Positions 1-11,489 of a DNA stretch of 64,000 nucleotides are shown here, in pieces. Every line of letters begins with the position of its first letter. The first letter of the stretch is position 1. The notes under the pieces were generated by a model. The model searched no databases. It worked only from the letters and a program-made list of their open reading frames with translations, and had not been told where the DNA came from. The DNA is from Antedon mediterranea (taxonomy: Eukaryota; Echinodermata; Crinoidea; Comatulida; Antedonidae), in NCBI RefSeq assembly GCF_964355755.1, contig NC_092670.1, forward strand, positions 34,273,795 to 34,337,794, read 5' to 3'. A program made the position numbers and the translations under genes.

Positions 1-371
1 TTATATAAATAAGTTTAGAGTTGGACGGAAGCAAGTAACCCTGAATGAAATAAGTTAAAGCAAGAATGTGTTATTGCACATAATGATGTTATTGCATTTT
101 TTTGAGTTGTAAAGGTATATTACTATATAAAGTGGAGTTAAGTAATATGAAATACTGTACCACTGGTTTTATTTACAATGTTGAGAGTGAAAGGCATTTT
201 GGTTTACTAATGCTATAACTAATAAAACATGCTATATTTTTTTTCTAAAATAATATCTAAATCTACAGAATAAAATACAAATATCTAATATAATTATAAA
301 TGTGGTTTTTTACATTATTTACATGTTGCTGAGAAGGAAAGACAAGTTGTTTGGAAACAAAAACATGAAAT

Positions 372-2869
372 CTACAGAATAAAGTATTCAGGTGATTTGC
401 TGACAGTGTGATGTGGTGTACTAGTGTAATGTGGTGTACTAGTGGGAGCTGGTGTACTAGTGGGAGCTGGTGTACTAGTGTAATGTGGTGTACTAGTGCG
501 AGCTGGTGTACTAGTGGGAGCTGGTATACTAGTGTAATGTGGTGTACTAGTGCGAGCTGGTGTACTAGTGGGAGCTGGTATACTAGTGTAATGTGGTGTA
601 CTAGTGCGAGCTGGTGTACTAGTGGGAGCTGGTATACTAGTGTAATGTGGTGTACTAGTGCGAGCTGGTGTACTAGTGGGAGCTGGTATACTAGTGCGAG
701 CTGGTGTACTAGTGCGAGCTGGTGTACTAGTGCGAGCTGGTGTACTAGTGTAATGTGGTGTGCTAGTGGGAGCCGGTGTACTAGTGTAATGTGGTGTGCT
801 AGTGGGAGCTGGTGTACTAGTGTAATGTGGTGTACTAGTGCGAGCTGGTGTACTAGTGTAATGTGGTGTACTAGTGCGAGCTGGTGTACTAGTGGGAGCT
901 GGTATACTAGTGTAATGTGGTGTACTAGTGCGAGCTGGTGTACTAGTGGGAGCTGGTATACTAGTGTAATGTGGTGTACTAGTGCGAGCTGGTGTACTAG
1001 TGGGAGCTGGTATACTAGTGCGAGCTGGTGTACTAGTGGGAGCTGGTATACTAGTGCGAGCTGGTGTACTAGTGCGAGCTGGTGTACTAGTGTAATGTGG
1101 TGTGCTAGTGGGAGCCGGTGTACTAGTGTAATGTGGTGTGCTAGTGGGAGCTGGTGTACTAGTGTAATGTGGTGTACTAGTGCGAGCAGGTGTACTAGTG
1201 CGAGCTGGTGTACTAGTGTAATGTGGTGTACTAGTGCGAGCTGGTGTACTAGTGTAATGTGGTGTACTAGTGCGAGCTGGTATTCTACTATGATGAGCTT
1301 GACTTTCTGCCTGTTGTTGGTTTGTTGGGTAGTAGTTTTGATGTGTAGGTCTATGCATTGTGTGGTGGTGGTATTGTTGTGGTTGTGGCGGTGGTTGTTG
1401 TTGTTGTGGTGCAAATAACTGCATGATCTGCATCATCCTCTGATGGTCTCTCTGTCTGTCTTCTTGTCGGTTTCTTTCAGCCTCTCGCGCCATGAGTTGC
1501 ATCCAATCCCGGTGGTGTTGTGCTGATCTTTCAGAGTGCCGCATATATCTTTCTTCTGCCTCCCTGTCTTGCTTCGCCATCTCTTTTGAAAGCATTTCAA
1601 AAGATTCCTGCAATTTTGTTTTTTTTCGCTTTCGACGGGGCTGCTCATTTCCTAACAAATTATAGAAAATAATTGTAAAAAACAGAATAAATTCCAAAAT
1701 GAATGGGAAGCTGTATAGCAATGTTCCAATTTGTGTTGGAAATTATTAATTCTTCCTTATGTTGGGGTAGATTAACTTTATAACAAAAAGACAACTTTAG
1801 GAAAACTAATAAAAGGAAGTGGATTAATTTAACCACTATTTCGTTTTGTTTTACTTAAGTTAGGTTTAGATTAGTTATTTTACTAACCTTCATTCTCTCT
1901 AGCAAGCCTTTGTTGTTCTTGGTGAGGATTGGCCTGTCCAGGAATAGCATCGTCTTCAACATCCTGATCAGGTAGTCGTATATCATCAATGTCAGATTCC
2001 TCGTCATTTTGACTATCATCTGCAGTCACTGGTACAATTTTATAAAAAATGTTAATTTCAAAATTTTAAACTTCAGTAGAATATTATTATTAATTTTGTG
2101 AATGAACTACAACATATTGCTCTTTTTAAAAACCATGATGACCATTGTTGAACACAAATCTAGTACTACTGTGTATGTTAATCAGGTTGCATATTTATTT
2201 ATACCGTACTTCACTAAAAATTATTTTTAAATTAAACCTTGAAAAATAAGTAAATTCTTACCAACACTATCATTCTCTTCATCAACATCTTCGACATGTG
2301 GGCCGTCCTCATGCTGCTGTTCTTCCTCAGCTCCTATATTTATTAACACAATCCATGGAAAATAATATTGTTACTGTACATTTAGCATGATTCCTCTTTT
2401 TTAATTTATCCATGCCGAGGCTAGGCCTATAATAGGTAGGCTATAAATGCCTACTACTATAGAATAGCCTATTAGTAGGCTATATAGCTATAGGCCTAGT
2501 TATTTAATTATAAATTAAAATGTACATACCATCGGCAACTCCTACTGCCTGGTTCCTATCCATTAGATAGTGAGGGGCAGCTATGGCCCGATCTCCCAAA
2601 ATTCGGTCCAAAACCTCGTAATGAGGACAAGTAATTCTGTCCCTCCCAGACTTCGAGTTGTTGTCCTTTGCAATGTTGTATTGCTTTCGGAGGGTTTTAA
2701 GTTTCGTGTTCACTTGCTTCGGAGACAAATCTACATTGTATTCCTGTTTTATTTTGTTCGAAATTTCTTTATAAATAGTGCTGTCTCTTTTATTACCCAT
2801 TAGTTTTCCTGAAAGTTTCGCTTCCCACCACAAATTAATAGTAAAAACGGTAACTTCTTCGGTCCACAT
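372..2869 (-). CDS. Myb/SANT-like DNA-binding protein with long TSTPxx repeat tail (4 coding exons)
   Basis: Coding exons on the minus strand are 2869-2530, 2333-2262, 2028-1888 and 1651-372. All junctions are GT-AG and each intron is in phase 1, giving 610 residues. The start at 2869 opens a helix-rich domain (residues about 1-95, beginning MWTEEVTVFTINLWWEAKL, with K/R-rich helices and KQVNTKLKTLRKQY) of the kind seen in Myb/SANT-like or MADF-type proteins, so sequence-specific DNA binding in the nucleus is the likely role. Exons 2-3 are strongly acidic. Exon 4 starts with a basic NLS-like PRRKRKKTK, then a long Glu/Arg/Gln-rich coiled coil, a Gln/Pro run, and about 49 hexapeptides of the type TSTPAR, TSTPHY, TSTPAP or TSIPAP up to a short unique tail. 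Such proteins often derive from or accompany PIF/Harbinger transposons; no transposase is adjacent here. Exon structure is firm, family moderately firm, function inferred. Confidence 0.75.
408..1290. repeat. 18-bp coding minisatellite, about 49 copies
   Basis: Units of the form GGTGTACTAGTGNNNNNN run head to tail inside the last exon of the SANT-like gene. Three main unit types differ in the last six bases (TAATGT, GCGAGCT-like, GGGAGCT-like) and in GTA/ATA. The order of types repeats in blocks, so there is a higher-order structure. Length is a multiple of three, so copy-number change keeps the frame. Long open frames on the other strand and frames are by-products of the repeat. Confidence 0.95.
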
Positions 2870-2944
2870 TATCGCACGTGTGTTAAACAACTGTCGCAGC
2901 GACAAAAAAATCAAAACACAACACGATGTTGACCTCATGTCACA

Positions 2945-3177
2945 GGTCAAAAAATATACGGTATTTTTTATTGGCAGCAGAAAAGGGTACAGAAAATACG
3001 GTATAAATTTGTAAATACCGTATTTTATCCACAAATTTTGTGGGGAAAATACGGTATACAAAATACGGTATTTTTTTTATGAGCGCAGTTTCTGCTGCCA
3101 AAAAAATACCGTATATATACGGTATTCAAAATATACCGTATAATATACGGTATTTACTTGGCAGCAGAAACAGGGCC
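2945..3177. repeat. Hairpin MITE cluster rich in ATACCGTAT palindromes
   Basis: TACGGTATTTT and its complement recur many times. The part 3084-3177 has inverted ends of the form TTTCTGCTGCCAA...TTGGCAGCAGAAACAGGGCC, and another GGCAGCAGAAAAGGG end lies at 2972. A related element lies at 10348-10441. It sits directly upstream of the SANT-like gene start and may overlap its promoter. Confidence 0.7.
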
Positions 3178-4232
3178 TTTATCTCAAATGTTTGTAGACA
3201 TAACTTTGTATAACTTTGTCATAAGATTGACCTGTAGCTGTAGATGTGCAGGAAACTTTGTTATATGACGTTAGAGTCGCGTAGCGTAAGTTACGCGCGA
3301 CTTTATGAATTTCAATGATTGGTCATAGATTATAAACCAAAAGTCATTTTGTATTGACACTTGGTGAAAATTTAAGTCATATCAAGGGCAAACTTTCTAT
3401 GGATTAAAAATGGCATGTTTCACAAGAAGTTACGCGCGCACGCGCATTTAAAGTTTCAAAATGCGCAAAATTAATTTCTAATCAACTTTCTACGCTGATC
3501 ATGACATTTTGAGCATGTCAAAAATTCCCGCGCGCGCGAACAAATTTACGCGTATGGTGCGCACGGAGCATGAAAATCATGTTTTTTTCTCTTGAATTAT
3601 GATTTTCCAACCTTTCCTAGTCATTTTAAAAAAGATTGACATCATTTGAAATTAAAATGACGTCATACGAACACGTTGATTTATACCATTTGCGCGCGTT
3701 TTAGTTGAAAAAGTTATAAATATTGTCAAAATAATGCCAATTTTGAATCTATTATAGCTCCTCAGGATCATCCACGACCCCCAATTTTTTTAATTTTATA
3801 TGTAAGTAGATATGTTGTAGATATGAATTCATGCAGAATCTTTACCCCTAGGATGTTATAACGTCATCGTATGGCCACACGAATGTAAAATATAGGGTTT
3901 TTTACTCTTTCGTTATTGCTCATCACATTAAATAGAGCGCATCTCACTTTTACGTGCCCAAAATTCTTCAAATTTGTTTTAATGTAATTATTTAGATAAT
4001 TATCTTCTAAAATTGTTATCTTTATATGTCAATTTGATGACGTCATCGTGTTAATAATTGGATTTAAAAGATGGGTCTCGTAATTTTGTCTATGCTACAC
4101 TGTATATAACATACAGTTTATTCTGTAAAATACTGTAGTATGATATATGCTACATAATAGATACAATTCAGCACTGTAAACATATTTATTTCATGTCATA
4201 GGATGGCATAATAATTGTCGAGGTTCATATGG
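3178..4232. other. Intergenic stretch, no gene seen
   Basis: No open frame or splice-supported coding exon is visible. The stretch contains clustered CpG-rich words such as TTACGCGCG and several TGACGTCAT-like motifs in an AT-rich background, which look like old repeat sequence but have no clear termini in this window. Confidence 0.4.
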
Positions 4233-4866
4233 TTAAAGACCCCTTCCCTGCAATTTTGGACGTTTTTTGGAAAATAATACATATATATCACTTTAAAAAC
4301 ATTAAACCATGTCATTCCTTGTCTTAAATGTACGTTTTATGGTAAATTATGATAAAAAGTGAGAAACAATGCACTACCTAAGTAGCTCGCGGCGATCGAC
4401 CTCTCGTGGACGGTCTTAGGCCTAGCCTAGCTAGGCTTAGTTTTGTAGGCCTAGCTGGTAAACATCGGTAACGTACGAACATCGTACGCTACCTATATAC
4501 CTAGCCTGACGTTGTATAGTTGCTGCATTAATTGTCTTTCTATTTTTGCCAGACTCCGTTGATACAAATTGGGGAAAACCCGGTATTTTCGCTGAAAAGT
4601 TAGGAGTCTTCCATTTGTTTTGGCCTCACGATCGATCGAAAAGTGGGCGAATTACAGGTGAAAAACAAAAATATCAATCCGCGCGCAATGCATTTTGGGA
4701 TTTATAGCGGGCCGCTATAATTATTAGAATCGACTTATTTTTCACATTTTTAACCGTTTAAAGACGAAAAAAGTTATCGCAATAGGATCATATAGTATTA
4801 TTTTTACATTAAATATAGTTTGTGATCTCAAATTAGATCTAAAAAACGTAGGGAATGGGGCTTTAA
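4233..4866 (+). mobile_element. TTAA-type MITE, copy 1
   Basis: A 634-bp non-coding element starts TTAAAGACCCCTTCCCTG and ends with the near complement ...GGGAATGGGGCTTTAA. Five copies lie in this window (see 11553, 27222, 39780, 58244). Short imperfect terminal inverted repeats and TTAA at both edges suggest mobilisation by a piggyBac-like transposase; the enzyme is not present here. Confidence 0.85.
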
Positions 4867-5049
4867 GTATGTGCATGTTGCATTTGCGCGGATAACCCGA
4901 ACTCGTCAAAGTGACGAGTTCAAATCTAGTGTTAATAGTAGATTTACACTAACAGTAACAGGAAAAAAATATAATCAAAAAGAAAAAATGAAATACTGTA
5001 CATGAAATGGTGTATTCAGTGTCAGCAGAAGTAAAATAAATTGGATGGA

Positions 5050-5245
5050 AAGCGCGTTTTATTACAATTAAATATCATCATTGTATTACATCAATGAATT
5101 ATATCTTTCTGTTTTTGTTTCATTTCTTACTGTCTTTCATAGGTGACCTTCAAATTGAAAATTAGAGTAAGAAATGAAACAAAAACAGAAAGATATAATC
5201 TATTGAAATGTAATACAATGACGATATTTAATTGTAATAAATCGT
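5050..5245. mobile_element. Hairpin MITE with ~85-bp arms
   Basis: The left arm (5058-5137) and the right arm (5165-5245) are near-perfect complements around a core at about 5140-5165. Both contain the word CTTTCTGTTTTTGTTTCATT or its complement. No coding capacity. Confidence 0.8.
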
Positions 5246-5339
5246 GAGTGAATACAAAAATGTTAATTTTAAATAATCACAAATACAAACATATACACAA
5301 GATGCTCTACACAAACAAAGTCTTATTATATTAAGTCTT

Positions 5340-5460
5340 GTAGTGGAGTCTTCCTGTCATGGCATCTGACAAGATTTGAACCCACGACACATCGGTAGCC
5401 TGGGATCGGTAGCCGAGCATCTAAACCGCCATTCCACAACCTGCGACCCAAACATTGGTC
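5340..5460 (-). mobile_element. tRNA-headed SINE fragment
   Basis: On the minus strand an A-box-like TGGCGGTTTAGATGC is followed about 45 bases later by a B-box-like GGGTTCAAATC, in the arrangement of a tRNA-derived pol III promoter. The fold is too degraded for a functional tRNA, so a SINE head is the better call. Confidence 0.6.
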
Positions 5461-5521
5461 CCATAAATGGGGTCGCGAAATTGTTTCCGATTCTGAAACT
5501 TTTTATCAATTATACACTTAT

Positions 5522-6130
5522 CTACTGTAGATGTGAAATGTTTTCAGTTTTGTAGAATCTACAACACTGATTACATTTTAAATCTACAGTTTTTCCCCTA
5601 CTGTATATTGAGGCACAATTGGCAATCAACGACGTGGCAATGGACGCTTTTGAAGAATATTCGTTGTTAATATTCAAATGGGGAATGCCCCACTGAACAC
5701 ACCATATTCTCATTACCTATTCTGATGATGTAATGCAAAGGCAACAATTTCCACCTTACATATTTTCTTGATAGGAAATTCCTTGCCCATTTTATTTTAA
5801 GTGTCTTTACTTGTAGCGAGAATTCAGGCATGCCAATGCCTCCTTCTCCTTCTAACGGTTTACCAATTAATGTTTTTCTTTTTATTTTTTCTTTTGTTCT
5901 ATTCCATAAGAAATCATATGACAATTTATTCACTTTTGCGATAACAATCATGGTCAGGTACCTCTATAACTGAAGCATTGTATATCAATTTTGACAATTC
6001 AAGACTTTTTAAAATTGTCCCCTTACCATAATATGTTAGATCTCTCATTTTCTAAGTATTCAGTAGTTTTTCAAAGTTTATCATGTTAGTATCCCAGTTT
6101 AACTCTTTACATAATCTGGTATTATATTCA
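5522..6130 (-). pseudogene. Decayed LINE reverse-transcriptase fragment
   Basis: The minus strand encodes, in more than one frame, the C-terminal flank of a non-LTR retrotransposon reverse transcriptase. An upstream part reads MRDLTYYGKGTILKSLELSK (about 6050-5990). After a frameshift near 5950 comes VNKLSYDFLWNRTKEKIKR and then a GGIGMPEFSLQVKTLKIKWA block ending near 5700. The pattern L-x-GK-x-x-x-xKSL followed by FLWN...KR and GG(I/L)xMPD/EF...KALKIKW is typical of LINE ORF2 after the YADD core. Stops and the frameshift show it is dead. Confidence 0.75.
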
Positions 6131-6625
6131 ATATAATTCCTAATATCCTAATTGGTTTATCTACCCAATTCAGCCTACCTGGCTTTTCGGTTCTATTTTT
6201 CCTATGAGTATCCTGTTTGTGCATTCAGCCATTAATAAAACATTATTAGTTGAAAACTAACAATTTGCGACTTAGGTTTTCGCCATTATTGCGAACAATG
6301 CAAATTTATGTTTTATTGTTTCAGACATAAAAGTAAATATAGTGTTATATTGTAGGTATAATAAGTGACAAAAATGTGATCATGTAACTCACATTCTTAA
6401 AGAACTTATAAATAAAAAACATAAATAACATTAGCCTATACATTAAAAAAAACGGAATTGTTTAAAAATGAAACTAAAAGGTTAGAAAACTGTATAGTAT
6501 ATAGTAAGCAATGTTAAACAACATGATATATACAGTAGTAATAAATAGAATAACAGGATACATTCAACGAATAATCATTTTAATTTGAAAACATAAACAT
6601 AGAAATTCATAAAAACAAACAAACG

Positions 6626-6755
6626 GGAATCATGTACCGACAAAAGGAACGTCAAATCAAAATAATAACGGGAATCATGTACCGACAAAAGGAACGTCAA
6701 ATCAAAATAATAACGGGAATAATGTACCGACAAAAGGAATGTCAAATCAAAATAT
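6626..6755 (+). repeat. 45-46-bp tandem repeat, three copies
   Basis: A unit beginning ACGGGAATCATGTACCGACA is repeated three times, the third diverged. It creates a short open frame starting MYRQKERQIK, which is probably not a gene. Confidence 0.8.
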
Positions 6756-6839
6756 TACTAGGAAATAATGCAGAAATGGCGTCCAACACTCAACGTTTTA
6801 GCGCCAAAGGCAAATTGTCCCAGGCCATGTCCGAATAAC

Positions 6840-7380
6840 ATGCAGCCGTGACTTCATACACTTCTCTTTGGCGCTAAAACGAGTAGTATTCTTTTCCAGC
6901 TGCTTAGAAAAGGGTCGGTAGGCTTCCCATCATGCATGTCGAGTTTTCTATATTTTTCGATGACAGTGCCTTTCGTTTTTTTACACTAAAATCGTAAATT
7001 TTCGTTGTATGTTTCAGTTATAATGGTTTAATTTCATATTACAATGAGTAAAGGTTATTAAGTTAGAAATACTCAGGTTTAATAATTTTCAGTTTGTGTT
7101 TATTTGGGAATAAATAATATCAATATTTAATAACACGATTAGCTCGCCAGAAAAGTGCTGCAAAATTAAGTAAGGAGGATAAGTTAACAGTAATACAGTA
7201 CTGTAGTCTTAGTCACATGATTTATGATTTATTTAACAAATATTAAGTGTTGTTATTAATATTACATACGAGTATCCTGTTTGTGTATTACAGTAAGGGA
7301 AAGTAAAGTAAATCATTATTAGTCGGAAATGTTTATATCCTGCTTGGTAAAAGGTATATCAATATAACATTTTCAACAGT
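6840..7380. other. Intergenic, upstream of the Ig-like gene
   Basis: AT-rich, without recognisable coding exons. It presumably contains the promoter of the gene starting at 7427, but no specific element can be named with confidence. Confidence 0.3.
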
Positions 7381-7426
7381 TTCCTTCAGTTGTCACCACC
7401 TGAACGCTAGTTGAGGAAAACTTACA

Positions 7427-8596
7427 ATGAATTTTAAAACTTGTTATAGCATCATTGTAATCTACTTGCTGATGTTCATACATGGAGTTAAAGGAAAGAA
7501 TATTCTATTTGATAGATATTATTATTATCCATCAAACCAACCTGTGAACATTATACAATCAAGTCAAGAGTATACGATTGGTTTAACGGCAGAAGATTTT
7601 AAACTATACGATCGCAATTTCTATTACAATTTCTTAAACTCATATGTGGTAGAAAAGAAAATGAATGTAAACTGTCCACTTATCATATCATTCGGTCAAG
7701 GTAAAGGTATACGCACTTGTTATGATGATGATAACAAACAATATTTGTTTTCCAACGATCCAGGACTTAAATGGAAGCCACATAAAGGGCAAGAGGCTAC
7801 ATCTGTTGAATGTGAAGGTTGGAAAGATATCATTGAAGGTGATCAGTTTGTAATGCAATGTAAACCAACTAAAACAACTGACAATGACATCAAAGAAATC
7901 AAGAGCGGATGGATTCAAGGAAGCTTCAACATTACACATTCTTATTCTACAGACATTGGTAATTTTCATGATCAGCATTTCGAAGGGTTCTATTCTGGAG
8001 AAGGTATATTTTTCTACTGTGTTTCAATTTCAAGTAATGAAACTACTACTACAGAGTGCTACACAGTGATAATGGAGGTTCATCCTAAATTGATGGTGGA
8101 TGTCAAAGGGTTCTATGAAACCCCTCAAGTTCCTGAGATTCACAATTGCTTCAAGTGCTACGCAAAAGGTGCATTGATTAATTTAAAAAGATACATCTGG
8201 ACTTTCAACGGAGATAAACTAAACAATGATAAAGATGAAATATGCTTTGAAAAATTACCAGCTGGTAATTACACTGTTGAGTGTCTGGTGACTACGGATG
8301 TTCAGAAGAGTTCAGACGAGATGGAATTAACAATCAAAACAACGTCAGAGATCAGACCAGAGACACCTGATTGTCAACAAGATAACCAATCAACTGAGAA
8401 TTTCAATCAAAAAGGCAAAAACATAACAATAATCATACTAGCAGCAAGTACCAGTATACTGATTATCATTGTGTTTGTCTTACTTTATCTACTGAAGATA
8501 GAACGTACAAGCAAAGCGGAAAAAGTGTATTTTCAAAGAAATAACGACTTGGACACTTTGGACAATATGGACTCAAACAGAGTACATATAACATAA
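7427..8596 (+). CDS. Single-pass transmembrane protein with Ig-like ectodomain
   Basis: This is an intron-free 389-residue frame. Residues 1-23 (MNFKTCYSIIVIYLLMFIHG plus VKG) form a signal peptide. The ectodomain holds paired cysteines and Ig-like strands, such as GDQFVMQC...GIFFYCVS (first domain) and a second, shorter unit NCFKCYAKGALINLKRYIWT...GNYTVECLV. Sequons NIT, NET, NYT, NQS and NIT are candidate N-glycosylation sites. A 24-residue hydrophobic span at about 333-356 is followed by a 33-residue charged cytoplasmic tail without a recognisable ITIM or ITAM. A cell-surface receptor or adhesion role is inferred; I do not recognise the family, and it may be lineage-specific. It could be a retrocopy or the major exon of a gene with non-coding exons. 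Confidence 0.7.
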   Translation: MNFKTCYSIIVIYLLMFIHGVKGKNILFDRYYYYPSNQPVNIIQSSQEYTIGLTAEDFKLYDRNFYYNFLNSYVVEKKMNVNCPLIISFGQGKGIRTCYDDDNKQYLFSNDPGLKWKPHKGQEATSVECEGWKDIIEGDQFVMQCKPTKTTDNDIKEIKSGWIQGSFNITHSYSTDIGNFHDQHFEGFYSGEGIFFYCVSISSNETTTTECYTVIMEVHPKLMVDVKGFYETPQVPEIHNCFKCYAKGALINLKRYIWTFNGDKLNNDKDEICFEKLPAGNYTVECLVTTDVQKSSDEMELTIKTTSEIRPETPDCQQDNQSTENFNQKGKNITIIILAASTSILIIIVFVLLYLLKIERTSKAEKVYFQRNNDLDTLDNMDSNRVHIT

Positions 8597-8944
8597 TGCA
8601 ATTTTTACACAAACCTTCAAACAGATGAAGCAATTTATTATGACATCAAAAATAACAAAGTATTAACAAGCCAACAGACGACAGCAGAAACAACAAAAGA
8701 GGAGAAGGCAAGAAAAGATTCAAACTATTATTTTTCCAACGACACTTTTTACCAAATTAAAATTTAAGACTCTAAGATTTATCTACTCTAATTGTTATCA
8801 GTTACAGTTGTTAGGAGATACATATTATATCTTTATTATCACATTTACTATATTATTATATTACATAGCCTATGTAAATACTTGAACGTGATTGGTTGAA
8901 ACTGCATCACATGACTACCGCTGCGAGGATTGTAAATCGTATAC

Positions 8945-9160
8945 GGTATATCCTCGAGAACGATGATATTGACTGAGTAATTTTCGCGTAATTATCGTGT
9001 CCCTTTCATTAATCATATAAATTATCGAGTACGATGATATTGACTGTGTAATTTTCGTGTGCCAACACTCGCAAAAGTCATCTAGTGGGTCTTGAACTCC
9101 CGATGAAATTGTCACTCCATCACAAGACAACGCTTCATGCGCTGCGGCACGGAACTTGCT
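8945..9160. repeat. Local duplication and possible SINE head
   Basis: The phrase GATGATATTGACTG(A/T)GTAATTTTCG occurs at about 8961 and 9035, a roughly 73-bp tandem duplication. Immediately after it, on the minus strand, a B-box-like GGGAGTTCAAGACCC with an upstream A-box-like stretch suggests a tRNA-derived SINE. The second part is tentative. Confidence 0.4.
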
Positions 9161-9607
9161 TGAAGAAATTACTCAACTAAACTATTTAAACTATGCATAC
9201 ATAGCGCCCTCATTTATTATTAGTCCTCCCTAGATGTGATGAAACACCGTTTGTGATTGGTTAATACTCACAGTAGTAACCGGTACGCGCGCGACGCACT
9301 GAACATCCGGTGATTCGGCTCAAAGAGAGGACGAATTATTATTATTTATTCGGCCTACCTGCTGATAATATTATTATTATTAATGTAGGCTTATTGATGG
9401 AAATTCTTCTGTTATTATTTAAACGACCTAGGCTAGTGAATATTTTATTGCCAAGGAATCATTAATTAGTAATTATCTGTATATTATTCTTTTGCAAGGT
9501 AAGGTGTCTATATACTAGGCAGCTTGTTTACATACGATACAAATAGGAGGCCTAGCCTAGCCTAGCTTCACCCGACCCAGCAGACTTGTTCTTGGCTATG
9601 TAATATA

Positions 9608-9795
9608 ACAGATATCGCCTTTTATATCGGTAAAATATAAGATGTAACATCCCCTCGGAATGATATTATGTTCTCGGGGAATTATATATATCCCTCAGCT
9701 GCCGCTTCGGGATATATATATTCCCTCGAACATAATATCATTCCCTCGGGGATGTCAAATCTTATATTTCACCTCTAAGCAGGCAATATCTGTAT
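9608..9795. mobile_element. Palindromic MITE, ~188 bp
   Basis: Two arms mirror each other: ATATCGCC...AAATATAAGATGTAACATCC...CGGAATGATATTATG on the left and the complement on the right, around a core near 9700 (CAGCTGCCGCTTCGG). The hairpin is nearly perfect, with no coding capacity. Confidence 0.85.
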
Positions 9796-10254
9796 AATAC
9801 TATATTTATGTATACTGTATATTATATTGGTTGTAGACTAGACTAAAGTTCAGTAACCAGGTTTTTAGTAATTGTACCAAGGAGACTGCTCATAACTCAA
9901 GTTGTCAGAGACACTTGTTTGATATTCCATATAAGGAAATTGTTACAACAACTTCATACTAAAAATGATGATGTCATTTGAATTTCATCTTAAAACCAAT
10001 TTCATAATCTAGTTATTTGATGAGATCATTATGATAAGGCTATTGTCTGTTTGACTGTTTTGAACAACTTAAAGTAAAGCTTTATATTAGCCTTGGGCCC
10101 AGCTATATTTGTAAGTCTTGAATTGCTTTATGTATTTTGATTGTGTGTTACCACCATCTTATGCTTTGATAATTATTTTATATTAGTAATTCATCTTTAT
10201 CTTTATAATCATTTTAATTGATTTTGTTATCTTTTGCTTTTTTGTTTGAAGAAT

Positions 10255-10280
10255 AAAACGTAGATTAGATTAGATTATAA
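10255..10280 (+). repeat. GATTA tail, possible 3' end of a non-LTR element
   Basis: A short run TAGATTAGATTAGATT follows an AATAAAA-like word, as at the 3' end of some non-LTR retrotransposons. The upstream 150 bases are not recognisable. Confidence 0.3.
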
Positions 10281-10347
10281 CTTATCCTTTGTAATTGCCT
10301 ATCTTCTGTTTGTGCATGTGTAACACAGACTTAATGTAACATCAATG

Positions 10348-10441
10348 GCCCTGATTCTGCTGCCAAGTAAATACTGTATTTAATATGTTAATTTTAGAAT
10401 ACCTTTTAAATGGTATATTTTTGGCAGCGGAAACAGGGCTT
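10348..10441. mobile_element. Short hairpin MITE related to 3084-3177
   Basis: The inverted ends are GGCCCTGATTCTGCTGCCAA and the complement ...TTGGCAGCGGAAACAGGGCT, about 94 bp apart. The termini match those of the element at 3084-3177, so the two are one family. Confidence 0.7.
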
Positions 10442-11489
10442 ATAAAAAATATGCCGTATTTTCGCCACCAAATTTGTGGATAAAATACGGTATTTATAAA
10501 TTTATACTGTATTTTGGGTACCGTATATTTCGGTGTATAAGTCGCACCCACTAACTGAGAGTAAAATATCAGTATTTTTTATATCGTCGATGTATAAGAC
10601 GCACTTTATATTTCATCAAAACAATGTTTTTTTAAATTGTAATCAATATTATTGTAATAATATATGTTGTTATATCTACAACGGAGTCTTTATTTAGGTT
10701 TTTTCTTACCTAAGTAATAATTATTTTGTATGGAGCATGAAAATATAATTAAAGCATTGTTATAGTCTTAAATAAGCAGACAGTGACAACCATAGTATTA
10801 AGAGGTAAATTTGGTAGTGATATAATGTCGACAATACATCTACACTGTATAGAAATACCAGAATTGTTGAAGTAAGCCAACTTTGAAATGAGCTTGAAAG
10901 CAAACAAAAAATAATATATCTCCAATTTTTTTATATTATGTAAATATCATGTAGGAAATAATTTTCACAAAATTTCATCTAAAAAAAATTTATCCCACAA
11001 GGTCAATTCCTAGGTCAAATGGAATAGAATAAGTTATACATCTTTTAAATAGTTCTATCTCAAAAGTAAATAGAAGATTTGGATAGCTTTAACAATTAGC
11101 TTTCCAAAGATACCTGTCACAACAAAATCGGTCCACCCATTACGGAGATACGGTCATTTAAATATAGCCTGCTGCGTCGATTTTGCGCAAAATCGCGAAG
11201 AAACGACGGCACGTAGCGCGCAAACCGTTGGTCGTATGGCGCTCAAATTAAAAATTTCGGGTTTTTTGGCTAAAAATAACCCAAAAACCAAATTTGAGCA
11301 AATTTGAAGAAATTAGGGTTTAAAATGTCATTTTTTTTGGGTGATTTGATGGAATGACCCACAGGCTAGTTAGGCGTCAACCAGGAAATTAATTATAGTA
11401 GTGCACTGCTGCCGTGCCGTCCGTGATTTTTTACGACCGGTCATGATTTCAGAATGCTTCATTTATATGCCTAGGTCTAGCTAGCTAGC

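Noticed and set aside
263-1418. Long open frames on the plus strand and a second minus frame across the 18-bp array
   Set aside because: They exist only because an 18-bp repeat lacks stops in several frames. Only the minus frame continuous with upstream spliced exons is supported.
2778-3014. Frames overlapping the SANT-like first exon and the hairpin cluster
   Set aside because: Antisense or read-through shadows of the real exon; the ATACCGTAT hairpins upstream of 2870 are not coding.
6632-6838. Short frame MYRQKERQIK..., which recalls a motif near the start of the GTPase GNL2, a neighbour of DNALI1 in vertebrates
   Set aside because: The peptide arises from a three-copy DNA repeat, has no other GNL2 sequence around it and lies far from DNALI1; coincidence.
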